The notes under the pieces: generated by a model
What the model was told of the DNA's origin: nothing
The model's database searches: none
What the model saw: the letters and a program-made list of their open reading frames with translations, nothing else
From: Fretibacter sp964410285
GTDB taxonomy: Bacteria; Pseudomonadota; Alphaproteobacteria; Caulobacterales; Maricaulaceae
Direction of reading: 5' to 3'
Length of the DNA stretch: 64,000 bases
Assembly: GCA_964410285.1 (NCBI GenBank)
Contig: CAYPFR010000001.1
Location: 372,001-436,000 of the forward strand
Part shown: piece by piece, positions 35,601-42,696 of the stretch
Position numbering within the stretch: the first letter of the stretch is position 1
Layout: each line of letters opens with the position of its first letter
Made by a program: the position numbers and the translations under genes

Positions 35601-36117
35601 CAAGAATTTTGCGTCTGTTGCTGGGCTTTGCTGCAATCAGTTCATTGATTTGGCCTTGGCGCACAAGGGCCGGAGAGTTGGCGCCCGTGCTGGCATCAGC
35701 AAAAAGAAGCTGAATGTCTTTGGCGCGCACGGTCTTATTGTTGACCTTATATTTGCTCCCTTGGCCCTTTGTGATGATGCGAGTCACTTCCAGCGTATCA
35801 TCTTCATTAAACATCGGCGGGGCGATGCGGGCGCTATTATCAATCGTGAGAGTGACATGGGCTTGATTTCTGCCCGGGCGCTGTTTCGTGCCGTTAAAAA
35901 TGACATCATCCATGCCTTTGCCGCGCATGGCTTTGGCAGAATTGGCGCCCATAACCCAGCGAATAGCTTCTAAAAGATTTGATTTCCCACAGCCATTAGG
36001 CCCGACAATACCCGTCAGCCCCGGCTCGATGAGAAAATCTGTCGGGTCAACGAAAGATTTAAAACCAACCAGCTTAATGGACTCAAAGGCAAGGGAGCTA
36101 TGTGGGGCATTTTCCAT
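32644..36117 (-). CDS. smc: chromosome segregation ATPase SMC
   Basis: 1157 residues, full length. N-terminal head with Walker A GPNGCGKSN (39-47), long coiled coil, hinge near 500-640 (GLAAALLPGQRLVTKAGRVIRWDG lies inside), second coiled coil, and C-terminal head with signature LMSGGEQ (1055-1061) and Walker B VLDEVDAPLDD (1083-1092). It organises and separates the chromosome with ScpAB, which are not in this window. The coding strand is so Ala/Glu/Arg-rich that long false frames occur opposite it. Three bases separate it from the preceding DsbA-like gene, suggesting one transcript. Confidence 0.96.
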   Translation of the reverse strand: MENAPHSSLAFESIKLVGFKSFVDPTDFLIEPGLTGIVGPNGCGKSNLLEAIRWVMGANSAKAMRGKGMDDVIFNGTKQRPGRNQAHVTLTIDNSARIAPPMFNEDDTLEVTRIITKGQGSKYKVNNKTVRAKDIQLLFADASTGANSPALVRQGQINELIAAKPSNRRKILEEAAGISGLHTRRHEAELRLRAAETNLSRLDDIIAQIESQLLSLRRQSRQAARYKRLAGEIFEYKALLWLKRWNSAIETLTASQETLRTYNTQVEDTAKTASEALREASELSALLDPKREEQIIAAAVLGRLNAAKEALENDEHSAKTELRKLEGQIEQLGADLERETAIVMDADEADARLKTEFETLSALKDMSAALDAAADDAKAAIEARSKLEADYNELTRRSADQNARFEAAQREAAQSEQRLTRAQNDQSRAKARLAELLSGAADMSSQNLFAAASKDALSQLAAARETEQSLAAARSEAEKKDQAARDTLADARQAVSKLTAEQEALRRVLARANQDDWTPALSKIDVAKGYEQALAAALGEDLDGAIAEAAPLRWDGAKPADQKLPEGAKPLSDFVTAPSELSARLSQIGLADDSEIKGLAAALLPGQRLVTKAGRVIRWDGFTVEAEAETSAAVRLQQQTRLSELGTEIEAGNAAAARAMAEFEAARSARAEADTAARTARQALPDLERKDRAAQAALAQFETDIARETAQKRSLEEQIERHDAEISELRAQNDQAQTVLESLSQGEDFTAQSEALSERLGAARERADDASGHYRSLKNDVEARAERLRAVETERENWARRRASAAARVTQLEGRQISAQSALTAATSGPDQFEERRNHLFAELKAAEDRRTSAADALSEAETNFREAETRSREAEAAHNQAREHRAGAEARLAAAQDRITENRARIEETLSCSPDELIQHLGELDPASGLSENDIERKLDRLSHEREKMGGVNLRADEEAAEQEERMSAMSDERADLIAAIARLREGIDELNSEGRQRLLKAFDTVNGHFGRLFTTLFGGGEAALALTESEDPLEAGLEVMVSPPGKKLGSMSLMSGGEQALTATALIFAVFLSNPAPICVLDEVDAPLDDANVSRYCDLLDEMAKHTDTKFIAITHNAVTMSRMNRLFGVTMAEQGVSQLVSMELSTAERLVAAE

Positions 36118-36120
36118 AAA

Positions 36121-36846
36121 CTATTTATCGGCCATTTCAGGCTCAGCTTTATCAGAGGCCGTCGCCTCATCGCCCAATATAGGACGCAAGGCTGCGTCAA
36201 AATCCTCAAGCACAAACATCTTAGTTTTCGTGCCATTTATAAAGAAAGTTGGCGTCGAGGTTACGCCATTATCAATTCCGTTTTGCACAATAGACTCATA
36301 ACGGGCGATCTCGTCAGGATCTTGCAGGCATTGCTCAAATTCAGCCTCCGAGAGGCCGCCCGCTTTGGCGATCGCGATATATTCATCCTTCACCGTCCCT
36401 GCACTTGCGGCGGCGAAAATCTGCTTTTGCCGCTTGAATTGCAGTGAGATGTTTTCAAAGAATTTTTCTTCGCCTGCGCAATTGGCAATCAGAAAGCCGG
36501 CTTGCGCAAGATTTTCAGGCGGAGTCGGAAACTCGCGGAATACAAACCGCACCAGTCCGCTGTCGATATATTTTTTCTTAAAGTCCGGATAGACCGCTTC
36601 ATGCCAATTGGCGCAGGCCCCGCAGACAACAGAGGCGTGCTCGACGATCGTCGCCTTGGCGGCGGGGTTTCCGATCGCGTGATCATCGGGTAATTCATAA
36701 GAGGTGCGGGCCGTATCGCCGCTTGCGCCGCCAGTAGGCGCTGCCGCCTCGCTGCCGCACGCCGCCAGCGCTAGGGCGCAGGCCGAGCCAATGAGGGCGC
36801 GGCGAAGCGGGGCTAAAAACGAATCAGTTCTGAAAAAATGTGTCAT
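36121..36846 (-). CDS. DsbA-like thioredoxin-fold lipoprotein
   Basis: 241 residues. Start at ATG 36846, preceded by a purine-rich GCGAGAC; a TTG 33 bases upstream is unlikely. The signal peptide ends in a lipobox ALAAC (Cys30). The thioredoxin fold follows with the active-site pair CGAC (Cys75, Cys78) in ASVVCGACANWHEAVYPDFK, and a cis-Pro in TSTPTFFING near the end. This fits the DsbA/BdbD-like (DSBA_like) group of envelope oxidoreductases. It ends 3 bases before smc and follows a second DsbA-like gene on the same strand. Confidence 0.88.
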   Translation of the reverse strand: MTHFFRTDSFLAPLRRALIGSACALALAACGSEAAAPTGGASGDTARTSYELPDDHAIGNPAAKATIVEHASVVCGACANWHEAVYPDFKKKYIDSGLVRFVFREFPTPPENLAQAGFLIANCAGEEKFFENISLQFKRQKQIFAAASAGTVKDEYIAIAKAGGLSEAEFEQCLQDPDEIARYESIVQNGIDNGVTSTPTFFINGTKTKMFVLEDFDAALRPILGDEATASDKAEPEMADK

Positions 36847-36893
36847 GTGCAAGTCTCGCAATCTAAGTTTCAAACGCAAGTTTGATGTAAATG

Positions 36894-36915
36894 TTTTGTT
36901 AATTTATTAACAAAA
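36894..36915. repeat. perfect AT-rich inverted repeat upstream of the first DsbA-like gene
   Basis: TTTTGTTAAT (36894-36903) and ATTAACAAAA (36906-36915) with a 2-base centre. It lies 48 bases before the dsbA-like start and touches the terminator of the other DsbA-like gene, so it could be a promoter operator. Confidence 0.4.
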
Positions 36916-36942
36916 AAGGCTGAATTCTTAACGAACTCAGCC
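36912..36942 (-). terminator. rho-independent terminator between the two DsbA-like genes
   Basis: On the minus strand, GGCTGAGTTC pairs with GAATTCAGCC (one G-U pair) around a GTTAA loop, followed by six T. It ends the transcript of the gene at 36967-37692, so the two DsbA-like genes are probably separately transcribed. Confidence 0.8.
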
Positions 36943-36966
36943 CAAATCGCTAAAAATGAAGGGATT

Positions 36967-37692
36967 TTACCGCGAACTATTCTCGCCTAGCGCGTCCAGC
37001 ACCTCTTTGGCCCCATTTAAGCCTGGCATGAGCGCGCCGTCCAAAATCAGGGCAGGTACGGCGTCAACCTTACCGGCCTGCGCGCGCGCCATAGACGTTT
37101 CAATGCGCTTAAGCCCGCTCGGGTTTTTCAGACAACTCAGGACTTCATCCTCGGTTTCGAGCCCGGACAGCTTGCCAAGCTCGGTGAAGCGGGCGCGTCC
37201 TTCGCCGGCTTTTAGCATGGCAAAGGTTATGTCTTGGGTTTGGAACTGCTGCACAAGGGCGTCAAAATATGTTTCCTTGGGCGCGCAATTGGCAATCTGA
37301 AATCCGTAGACCGCCACTTCAGAGGGCTGAGTTGGAAATTCACGAAACACAAGGCGAAGCTTTCCCGTATCAACCAGCCGTTCTTTGAGAATGGGGTAAT
37401 CATTAGAAAACCAGCGCCCGCAATGCCCGCAAACAACAGAGGCATAGACAATCAGCGTATGCGGAGCGAGGGCGTCGCCAATCACGTGATCTTCGGGGGC
37501 CTGCGAGAAAATATGGGATGGCTCCCCGCTCACCGGAAGGGGGGTGCTGTTTTGCTGCGCAGCGGCGGCAGGCACAAAAGCGGAGGTCGTAAATGGCGTG
37601 CTGGGCGCAAGCATGGCCAAGGCCGCCGCGGCGCCCGCCGTGAGTAATGTCTTCAGGCTGACTGTCTTGAGGATATTTGTCTTTGGTGTCAT
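36967..37692 (-). CDS. second DsbA-like thioredoxin-fold protein
   Basis: 241 residues. A long signal region (about 1-45, ending PAAAAQQ) suggests periplasmic export. Active-site pair CGHC (Cys88, Cys91) in ASVVCGHCGRWFSNDYPILK, and cis-Pro in VDAVPALILDG. It shares the RLVFREFPTQP stretch with the neighbouring lipoprotein, so the pair probably arose by duplication, although identity is modest and the CxxC centres differ (CGHC versus CGAC). Transcription ends at the strong terminator just downstream. Confidence 0.87.
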   Translation of the reverse strand: MTPKTNILKTVSLKTLLTAGAAAALAMLAPSTPFTTSAFVPAAAAQQNSTPLPVSGEPSHIFSQAPEDHVIGDALAPHTLIVYASVVCGHCGRWFSNDYPILKERLVDTGKLRLVFREFPTQPSEVAVYGFQIANCAPKETYFDALVQQFQTQDITFAMLKAGEGRARFTELGKLSGLETEDEVLSCLKNPSGLKRIETSMARAQAGKVDAVPALILDGALMPGLNGAKEVLDALGENSSR

Positions 37693-37740
37693 GGGCTTTC
37701 TTTCGCGCGTGTTGGGGTTGGGGCGGTAATAGGCGGATGC

Positions 37741-38307
37741 CTAGCCACTGCCTTTGTCGTCTCGTGTTAGGGCTTTGCGGCCCAGTTTTTCTAAGGCCTC
37801 TTTTAACGCAGGGTCCTTGACGCTGGAAAGGGCGGAATGCAGTGAGCGGTCTTCAGAGGGCGTGAGTCCTCTGGGCGCGGAGTTGGCCGGCAGGGAGCTT
37901 TTGGCGTTGGGATTGGCGGGGCCTTGGATAACTTTGATACGGCTGATATGGCCGTAACCCAAAAATGTATTGAGCCGGTCAATGATCTGCCCGCTGCTGG
38001 CCATAATGAGCGCCGCTGCTGCGCCCGGCGCTTGAATGTAAAGCGTGCGCCCGTCACGCCCGCCCGTAATTTTGACGGGGCGGGAAAATTTAGCAAAGCG
38101 CGGACCTGCGATCTCTTGCCAGTTCTCTGATATTGCATTCACGCCTGCGCCAAATTTGCGCGAGAGCGGTTTGACGATTTTTCTGACCGCTCGAGACGCT
38201 GCTGGGGCATGGCGGTATTGCGGCCGGCCACGCTGGGTGGAGAGCCACGCGGTAAGCTTTGCTTTTTCCTCCCGCGAGCTTGGCTTTGCAATCAGGTCTT
38301 TATTCAT
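37741..38307 (-). CDS. DciA-like DUF721 protein
   Basis: 188 residues from ATG 38307. The DUF721 core is at about 50-130 (FGAGVNAISENWQEIAGPRFA, RPVKITGGRDGRTLYIQAPG, IIDRLNTFLGYGHISRIKVI). DciA proteins load the replicative helicase in bacteria lacking DnaC/DnaI. The C-terminal tail is polar and probably disordered. A GTG 39 bases upstream would extend it but would run into the ribosome site of divergent mutY. Only 27 bases separate the two starts, so their promoters must lie inside the opposite gene. Confidence 0.82.
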   Translation of the reverse strand: MNKDLIAKPSSREEKAKLTAWLSTQRGRPQYRHAPAASRAVRKIVKPLSRKFGAGVNAISENWQEIAGPRFAKFSRPVKITGGRDGRTLYIQAPGAAAALIMASSGQIIDRLNTFLGYGHISRIKVIQGPANPNAKSSLPANSAPRGLTPSEDRSLHSALSSVKDPALKEALEKLGRKALTRDDKGSG

Positions 38308-38334
38308 ACCTTGACTTTGGACTAGGAGGGCGGG

Positions 38335-39432
38335 ATGGACAAGCACTCTGGCATTAAAACTGTGAAAGAAAGCCGCGACATGCGCGCCGCTTTACTTGGA
38401 TGGTATGATGCCGCCGGGCGGCAATTGCCGTGGCGGATCCGCCCCGAAGATGATGCCCGCGCAGACCCCTATGCGGTGTGGCTCTCCGAAATCATGCTTC
38501 AGCAGACAACGGTGGCGCATGCTACGCCCTATTGGAAAAAGTTTCTCGCCCGTTTTCCCACAGTTTCGGATTTGGCCCGCGCGCAGCGCGACGAGGTGCT
38601 CGCGATGTGGGCAGGACTGGGGTATTATGCACGGGCGCGCAATCTGCATAAATGCGCCGCAGTGGTTACCGATGAGCACGGCGGGGCTTTCCCGCGCACC
38701 GAGGCAGCGCTGCTACGCCTGCCCGGTATTGGGCCCTATACGGCCGCAACAATTGCCGCAATCTGCTTTGATGAACCCACAAATATCGTGGACGGAAATA
38801 TCGAGCGCGTCATTAGCCGTATCTTTGCCCTGCAATCCCCTTTGCCCAAAGCGCGAAGCGAGCTACGCCGACTTGCGAGCACGCTCACGGACCCCGCGCG
38901 GCTTAACATTACCCGCCCTGGAGATTACGGGCAGGCTTTGATGGACCTGGGCGCAACGGTTTGCCATCCGCGCAGGCCAAATTGCGCAAACTGCGTTTGG
39001 GAGAGCCACTGCGCCGCCCATGCGCGCGGACAGGCTGCGGAATATCCCAAAAAAACGCCCAAGAAAAAAATCCCGCTTCGCCGCGGCGTGGTCTTTGTGC
39101 TGTTTTGCGGAACTGACGTCCTACTCTCCCGCCGCCCCGATAAAGGGCTTTTGGGCGGCATGATGGGCTTTCCCGGAACGCCGTGGTCTCAAGGACAGCC
39201 AGAGACAGGCATGGATACTGCGCCGCTTGCGCGAAATTGGGAGCTTTGCGAGGACGAAGTCAAACATGTCTTCACGCATTTTGAGCTTCGCTTGACGGTT
39301 TACCGCGCTCATGCGCCGCAGGCCGCGCGCCGTGACACATCTATTGACGGGGAATGGGCGGATCTGCGGCAGATAAAGCAATATGCCCTGCCGACGGTTT
39401 TTTCCAAGGTTTTACGGGCGGCGCAGAAATAA
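38335..39432 (+). CDS. mutY: A/G-specific adenine glycosylase
   Basis: 365 residues behind the strong site AGGAGGG. It removes A mispaired with 8-oxoG. Catalytic Glu52 in WLSEIMLQQTTV, helix-hairpin-helix LPGIGPYTAATIAAICF (129-145) and catalytic Asp153 (NIVDGNIERV). The 4Fe-4S ligands are Cys210, 217, 220 and 226 (C-x6-C-x2-C-x5-C). A NUDIX-like 8-oxoG recognition domain follows at about 245-360. Its last 21 bases overlap the end of the aspartic-protease gene on the other strand. Confidence 0.95.
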   Translation: MDKHSGIKTVKESRDMRAALLGWYDAAGRQLPWRIRPEDDARADPYAVWLSEIMLQQTTVAHATPYWKKFLARFPTVSDLARAQRDEVLAMWAGLGYYARARNLHKCAAVVTDEHGGAFPRTEAALLRLPGIGPYTAATIAAICFDEPTNIVDGNIERVISRIFALQSPLPKARSELRRLASTLTDPARLNITRPGDYGQALMDLGATVCHPRRPNCANCVWESHCAAHARGQAAEYPKKTPKKKIPLRRGVVFVLFCGTDVLLSRRPDKGLLGGMMGFPGTPWSQGQPETGMDTAPLARNWELCEDEVKHVFTHFELRLTVYRAHAPQAARRDTSIDGEWADLRQIKQYALPTVFSKVLRAAQK

Positions 39433-39954
39433 GCGCCCTTGTCCAAGGTCAATGACCGCCCCGAAATGTGAGAGCACGTCATGACCCAGAACGCCGTCAA
39501 CACTCAGGCCCGTGTCCTTGGTGAAAGAGGCGTTGACCGCGCTCATATCAGCGGAGCTTATGCGCTTTATATCAAATTCATTGCTGCCAAAACCGATGGA
39601 TCGCACGGGGTAGCTAGAGACAACGACACTGCCGCCTGCGCCGATGGCATTTGTACTGCTGAGCGGGGCGTTTTGAGCGATATTGAATTTTCCCAGCCGG
39701 CTTCGATCAATAATCGTCAGGCTCGCGCCTGTATCTAAAACGAAAAGGCCTGTTTTCCCATTAATTCGCAAGGAAACGGTTTCAACCCCAATGCGCAGCC
39801 GCCGCAGCGGCAAAGCGATATAGCCTTGACTTTCCAATGTGCGCTCAAGGCTTTGCGGGACCGCGGCGCTTTGGGCGGCAGGCTGGCTCGCGCAGCCATT
39901 GAGCATTGCAACATATAGAATGGCCGCGGCAAATTTAAAGGCGCGCCCTCTCAT
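39412..39954 (-). CDS. retropepsin-like aspartic protease lipoprotein
   Basis: 180 residues. A signal peptide with lipobox LNGC (Cys21) puts it in the envelope. The single aspartic-protease motif LDTGAS at about residues 74-79 and the later VDGVLGHDVLSHFGAVIDL match clan AA retropepsin-like proteins (Asp_protease_2 type), which act as dimers. Its start overlaps the ccrM stop (ATGA) and its tail overlaps mutY by 21 bases. Being fourth-base coupled to ccrM suggests cotranscription, but no functional link is known. Substrate unknown. Confidence 0.85.
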   Translation of the reverse strand: MRGRAFKFAAAILYVAMLNGCASQPAAQSAAVPQSLERTLESQGYIALPLRRLRIGVETVSLRINGKTGLFVLDTGASLTIIDRSRLGKFNIAQNAPLSSTNAIGAGGSVVVSSYPVRSIGFGSNEFDIKRISSADMSAVNASFTKDTGLSVDGVLGHDVLSHFGAVIDLGQGRLFLRRP

Positions 39955-41036
39955 GCCATTTCTGCAAGCTGCTGGCGGACAATAGAGCGCAGCGCGTCAA
40001 TCTGCGTCGGGCCTTGCGGCGTCATGAAATGCCAAAACGTCCAGCCATTGCAAGAGGGTGCATCTTGCACATGGGCGCCGACCTGATGGATGGAGCCTTG
40101 GAAGTCATCTGTCGCAAGGCTGCCGTCTGCGCGGACTTGGGCGCTATAGCGGCCATTTTCGCTCATGAGAATTGTGCCGGGATTGATAAGTCCGCGTTCA
40201 ATCAGATTGCCAAAGGGAACGCGCACGGCGTCGCGCTTGGAGGGGGTGACGGCAATGGCCACACCTTGGCCCTCGTCGATTTTTTCAAGTCTGCGGCGGG
40301 CGTGAATGATATAGTCTTCTTCCATCTCAAAGCCGATATAGTGGCGGCCCAGCTTCTTTGCCACCGCGCCCGTTGTCCCAGTGCCAAAAAACGGGTCAAG
40401 GACGACATCCCCAGCATTACTCGTCGAGAGGATAATCCGGTGCAGCAGGGCCTCTGGTTTTTGCGTTGGGTGAACCTTTTTGCCGTCCGCGCCTTTCAAG
40501 CGTTCAAATCCTGTGCAGATCGGTAAGGTCCAATCCGAACGCATTTGCACGCCGTCATTGAGCATCTTCATCGCGTCATAATTAAAGGTCGGAGAAGCAT
40601 CCTCGGTTTTTGTCGCCCAGATCATGGTTTCTGTGGCATTGGCAAAGCGCGTGCCGCGAAAATTGGGCATAGGATTGGTTTTGCGCCAGATAACATCGTT
40701 TTGAATCCAGAACTGCTGATCCTGAAGCACCGTGCCGACCCGAAAAATATTGTGATAGCTGCCGATCACCCAAAGCGAGCCATTGGGCTTTAGCACGCGC
40801 CGGGCGGCGTTCAGCCAGTCATGGGAGAACAGATCATAGGCGTCCATGCTGTCAAATTGATCCCAGTCCTCTGTCACGCCGTTCACGACAGAATTATCAG
40901 GACGGGAAAGATCTCCGCCAAGCTGTAGGTTATAGGGCGGATCGGCAAATATCAGATCAACAGATTCGGCGGGCAGGGCATTCATGCCCTCAATACAGTC
41001 GCCTTGCGTGATAGTGTTTAGGGGGAGATCGTTCAC
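39951..41036 (-). CDS. ccrM: CcrM-type adenine methyltransferase (GANTC, beta class)
   Basis: 361 residues from GTG 41036, which has AAAGG upstream and gives the usual CcrM length (Caulobacter about 358). A TTG at 41135 would add 33 unrelated residues. Motifs in beta-class order: catalytic ADPPYNLQLGGDL (DPPY 32-35), target-recognition stretch with TNPMPNFRGTRFANATETMIWATK, VHPTQKPEALLHRI, and SAM motif DPFFGTGTTGA (214-224). A C-terminal RAMA domain follows (about 265-355), typical of CcrM. It methylates GANTC late in the cell cycle. The leader contains a GANTC site and tandem CtrA-like repeats. Confidence 0.95.
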   Translation of the reverse strand: MNDLPLNTITQGDCIEGMNALPAESVDLIFADPPYNLQLGGDLSRPDNSVVNGVTEDWDQFDSMDAYDLFSHDWLNAARRVLKPNGSLWVIGSYHNIFRVGTVLQDQQFWIQNDVIWRKTNPMPNFRGTRFANATETMIWATKTEDASPTFNYDAMKMLNDGVQMRSDWTLPICTGFERLKGADGKKVHPTQKPEALLHRIILSTSNAGDVVLDPFFGTGTTGAVAKKLGRHYIGFEMEEDYIIHARRRLEKIDEGQGVAIAVTPSKRDAVRVPFGNLIERGLINPGTILMSENGRYSAQVRADGSLATDDFQGSIHQVGAHVQDAPSCNGWTFWHFMTPQGPTQIDALRSIVRQQLAEMA

Positions 41037-41085
41037 GTTCGTAGCCTTTTGCTCTTCATCGCCGTTGCCAGATTTAGGCGGCGGC

Positions 41086-41090
41086 GAATC
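41086..41090. promoter_or_regulatory. GANTC site in the ccrM leader
   Basis: GAATC, 50 bases upstream of the ccrM GTG. In Caulobacter the ccrM leader carries GANTC sites whose methylation lowers transcription; a similar autoregulation here is inference. Confidence 0.45.
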
Positions 41091-41187
41091 GGAAATGTTT
41101 CTTGAGTGAACACCTGTGATTGATTTGGCTAACAAGATATTAAAACACTGCGGTAAGTTATTGAAAAAAGAAAAAAATTTACCTTTT

Positions 41188-41222
41188 GTTAGGACGGGTT
41201 AACAGCCGTTAGTCTAGGTTAA
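41188..41222 (-). promoter_or_regulatory. tandem CtrA-like repeats upstream of ccrM
   Basis: GTTAG-N4-GGTTAA occurs at 41188-41202 and again at 41208-41222, exactly 20 bases apart. Read toward ccrM this is TTAACC-N4-CTAAC twice. The half-sites resemble CtrA boxes, but with 10-base rather than 11-base spacing. It lies about 150-190 bases before the ccrM start, in a gap where a ccrM promoter is expected. Confidence 0.45.
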
Positions 41223-41280
41223 TATCTCCCGAAAGTTTCAGCTCTTATTTTGGGCCGCCAACGGGCCATACCTACCGCAG

Positions 41281-41913
41281 CTAGCGGGCGAGATATGCAG
41301 CCTTAACCGGAGCAAAGCTGCGCCTGTGTATGGGGCAAGGGCCTTTGTCTATAAGGGCTTGACGGTGCGCTTTGGTGGCATAGCCCTTGTGAGCGGCAAA
41401 GCCATATCCAGGAAAGCGCGTATCGGCTTGAGCCATCAAGCGGTCCCGCGTGACTTTGGCAATAATAGAGGCGGCGGCAATCGATTGAGACAGGGTGTCG
41501 CCTTTGATGAGAGTGGTTTGAGGGCAGCGCAGAGGCGCGGCTTGGTTTCCATCGACAAGGGCATGTTCGGCGGCCATGGGCAAGGCCTGCACGGCACGGC
41601 TCATGGCGGTCAGGCTGGCGGCGAGGATATTCATGCGGTCGATTTCCTCTGGCTCGGCGATGCCAATACCCACTGCGCAATGCGTCATAATCTCATTCAG
41701 CAAATGTTCACGCGCCGGAGCGGATAAGCGCTTACTGTCGTTGAGGCCGCTTGGAACTTTGGTGTGGGGAAGTATCACAGCTGCAGCAACGACAGGCCCT
41801 GCCAAGGGCCCCCGGCCGGCTTCGTCAACGCCGCAAATATGGCTTATCCCCGACTTTTGCAATTGTCGTTCGATGTCTAAATGCGGGAGCTGTGATAGGG
41901 GCGAAAACGGCAT
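41281..41913 (-). CDS. rnhB: ribonuclease HII
   Basis: 210 residues. The RNase HII signature CGVDEAGRGPLAGPVVAAAV (27-46) carries the catalytic Asp30-Glu31, with further acidic ligands in LVDGNQ (about 118) and later in the DRLMAQ helix. It nicks RNA-DNA junctions and removes single ribonucleotides. AAGGTGGG precedes ATG 41913. Located upstream of ccrM on the same strand, a neighbourhood seen in other alphaproteobacteria, with a 244-base gap between them that holds ccrM control sites. Confidence 0.94.
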   Translation of the reverse strand: MPFSPLSQLPHLDIERQLQKSGISHICGVDEAGRGPLAGPVVAAAVILPHTKVPSGLNDSKRLSAPAREHLLNEIMTHCAVGIGIAEPEEIDRMNILAASLTAMSRAVQALPMAAEHALVDGNQAAPLRCPQTTLIKGDTLSQSIAAASIIAKVTRDRLMAQADTRFPGYGFAAHKGYATKAHRQALIDKGPCPIHRRSFAPVKAAYLAR

Positions 41914-41990
41914 AACCCACCTTAATCCAAAAAATTGGCCTTGTATGCGGCATCTGCATAAATTGGCCCAAATTCTGCATTATTTGCAGT

Positions 41991-42046
41991 TGAGGCCTTT
42001 TTTGGGTCTTAAAGGTCTGTTAATAAAGGCCTCACGCCCCGGGGCG
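41991..42046 (+). promoter_or_regulatory. structured leader between rnhB and the small secreted protein
   Basis: Perfect 10-base arms TGAGGCCTTT (41991-42000) and AAAGGCCTCA (42025-42034) enclose a 24-base loop, followed at once by the 12-base palindrome CGCCCCGGGGCG (42035-42046). The block lies 40 bases before the next start and could fold in its 5' leader. Confidence 0.4.
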
Positions 42047-42085
42047 CAGAATAAATCCCCGAGTGACATGTTTAATGGAGTAGCC

Positions 42086-42511
42086 ATGACTAAAATAAAA
42101 ACCGCAGCTGTCCTGACAGCCTTTGCCGCCGCAGCTTTTGCGGTCCCGTCTTTTGCCCAAGTTTCCATCACTGATAGCGCAAGCTGCCAGTCCGAAGGCG
42201 GAACAATGGTCAATGTTAAAAACTCAGACTATTGCCTCGTGCCCATTCGCCCTGCGGAATATGCTGACCCTGTCTATGACGGAAATCAGCTCGGTGTTGT
42301 CGATTGCCCCGGCAGCAAGCTTAATGACGGTAAATATTGCATGTATCCCGTAACTATCCGCCCAGCGCCGTCGACCGAAGCTTCGGCTGCGCCCGCTGTT
42401 GAGGCGATGGAAGCGGTTGATGCGCCTGCGCCTGAAATGACGCGCGCGGAGAAACGCGCGGCAAAAAAGGCCGCCAAGAAAGCCGCGTCTGAGGCTGCAA
42501 AGCTCAAATAG
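42086..42511 (+). CDS. small secreted cysteine-containing protein, unknown function
   Basis: 141 residues from ATG 42086 (GGAG at 42077-42080). A clear signal peptide (KIKTAAVLTAFAAAAFAVP, cleavage near SFAQ, residue 25) is followed by a short domain with four Cys in pairs (SASCQSEGG and SDYCLVPI; VVDCPGSKL and GKYCMYPV), which suggests two related CxN repeats with disulfides. After that comes an Ala/Pro linker and a Lys/Ala-rich basic tail (MTRAEKRAAKKAAKKAA) that could bind an acidic polymer or peptidoglycan/LPS (inference). Not recognised as a named family. Followed by a strong terminator, so probably monocistronic. Confidence 0.8.
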   Translation: MTKIKTAAVLTAFAAAAFAVPSFAQVSITDSASCQSEGGTMVNVKNSDYCLVPIRPAEYADPVYDGNQLGVVDCPGSKLNDGKYCMYPVTIRPAPSTEASAAPAVEAMEAVDAPAPEMTRAEKRAAKKAAKKAASEAAKLK

Positions 42512-42567
42512 GACTGGCTTTTAAAGCCGAAGCCTTTCTGGCGCGCCGCCGCGCAAGGATATCACGA

Positions 42568-42595
42568 AGCCGGCTCCAATGGGGCCGGCTTTTTT
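42568..42595 (+). terminator. rho-independent terminator after the small secreted protein
   Basis: AGCCGGCTCC pairs with GGGGCCGGCT (10-base-pair stem with one G-U, 3-base loop), followed by six T. Strong by eye. Confidence 0.88.
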
Positions 42596-42696
42596 GCGCC
42601 GTGCATCCTGCCCACAGTTTCGGCGCAGTTATTGTGATCAGCGCCGGCTAAAAGTGTGTTGCGCGGCAGGCCTCTGCGCGGCAGTAAGGCGGGGTT

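Noticed and set aside
41036..41135. longer ccrM from TTG 41135
   Set aside because: It adds 33 residues absent from CcrM proteins; GTG 41036 has a ribosome site and gives the family length.
41576..42085. long in-frame upstream extension of the small secreted protein
   Set aside because: It would cover rnhB on the other strand and hide the signal peptide; ATG 42086 has a ribosome site and a clean signal sequence.
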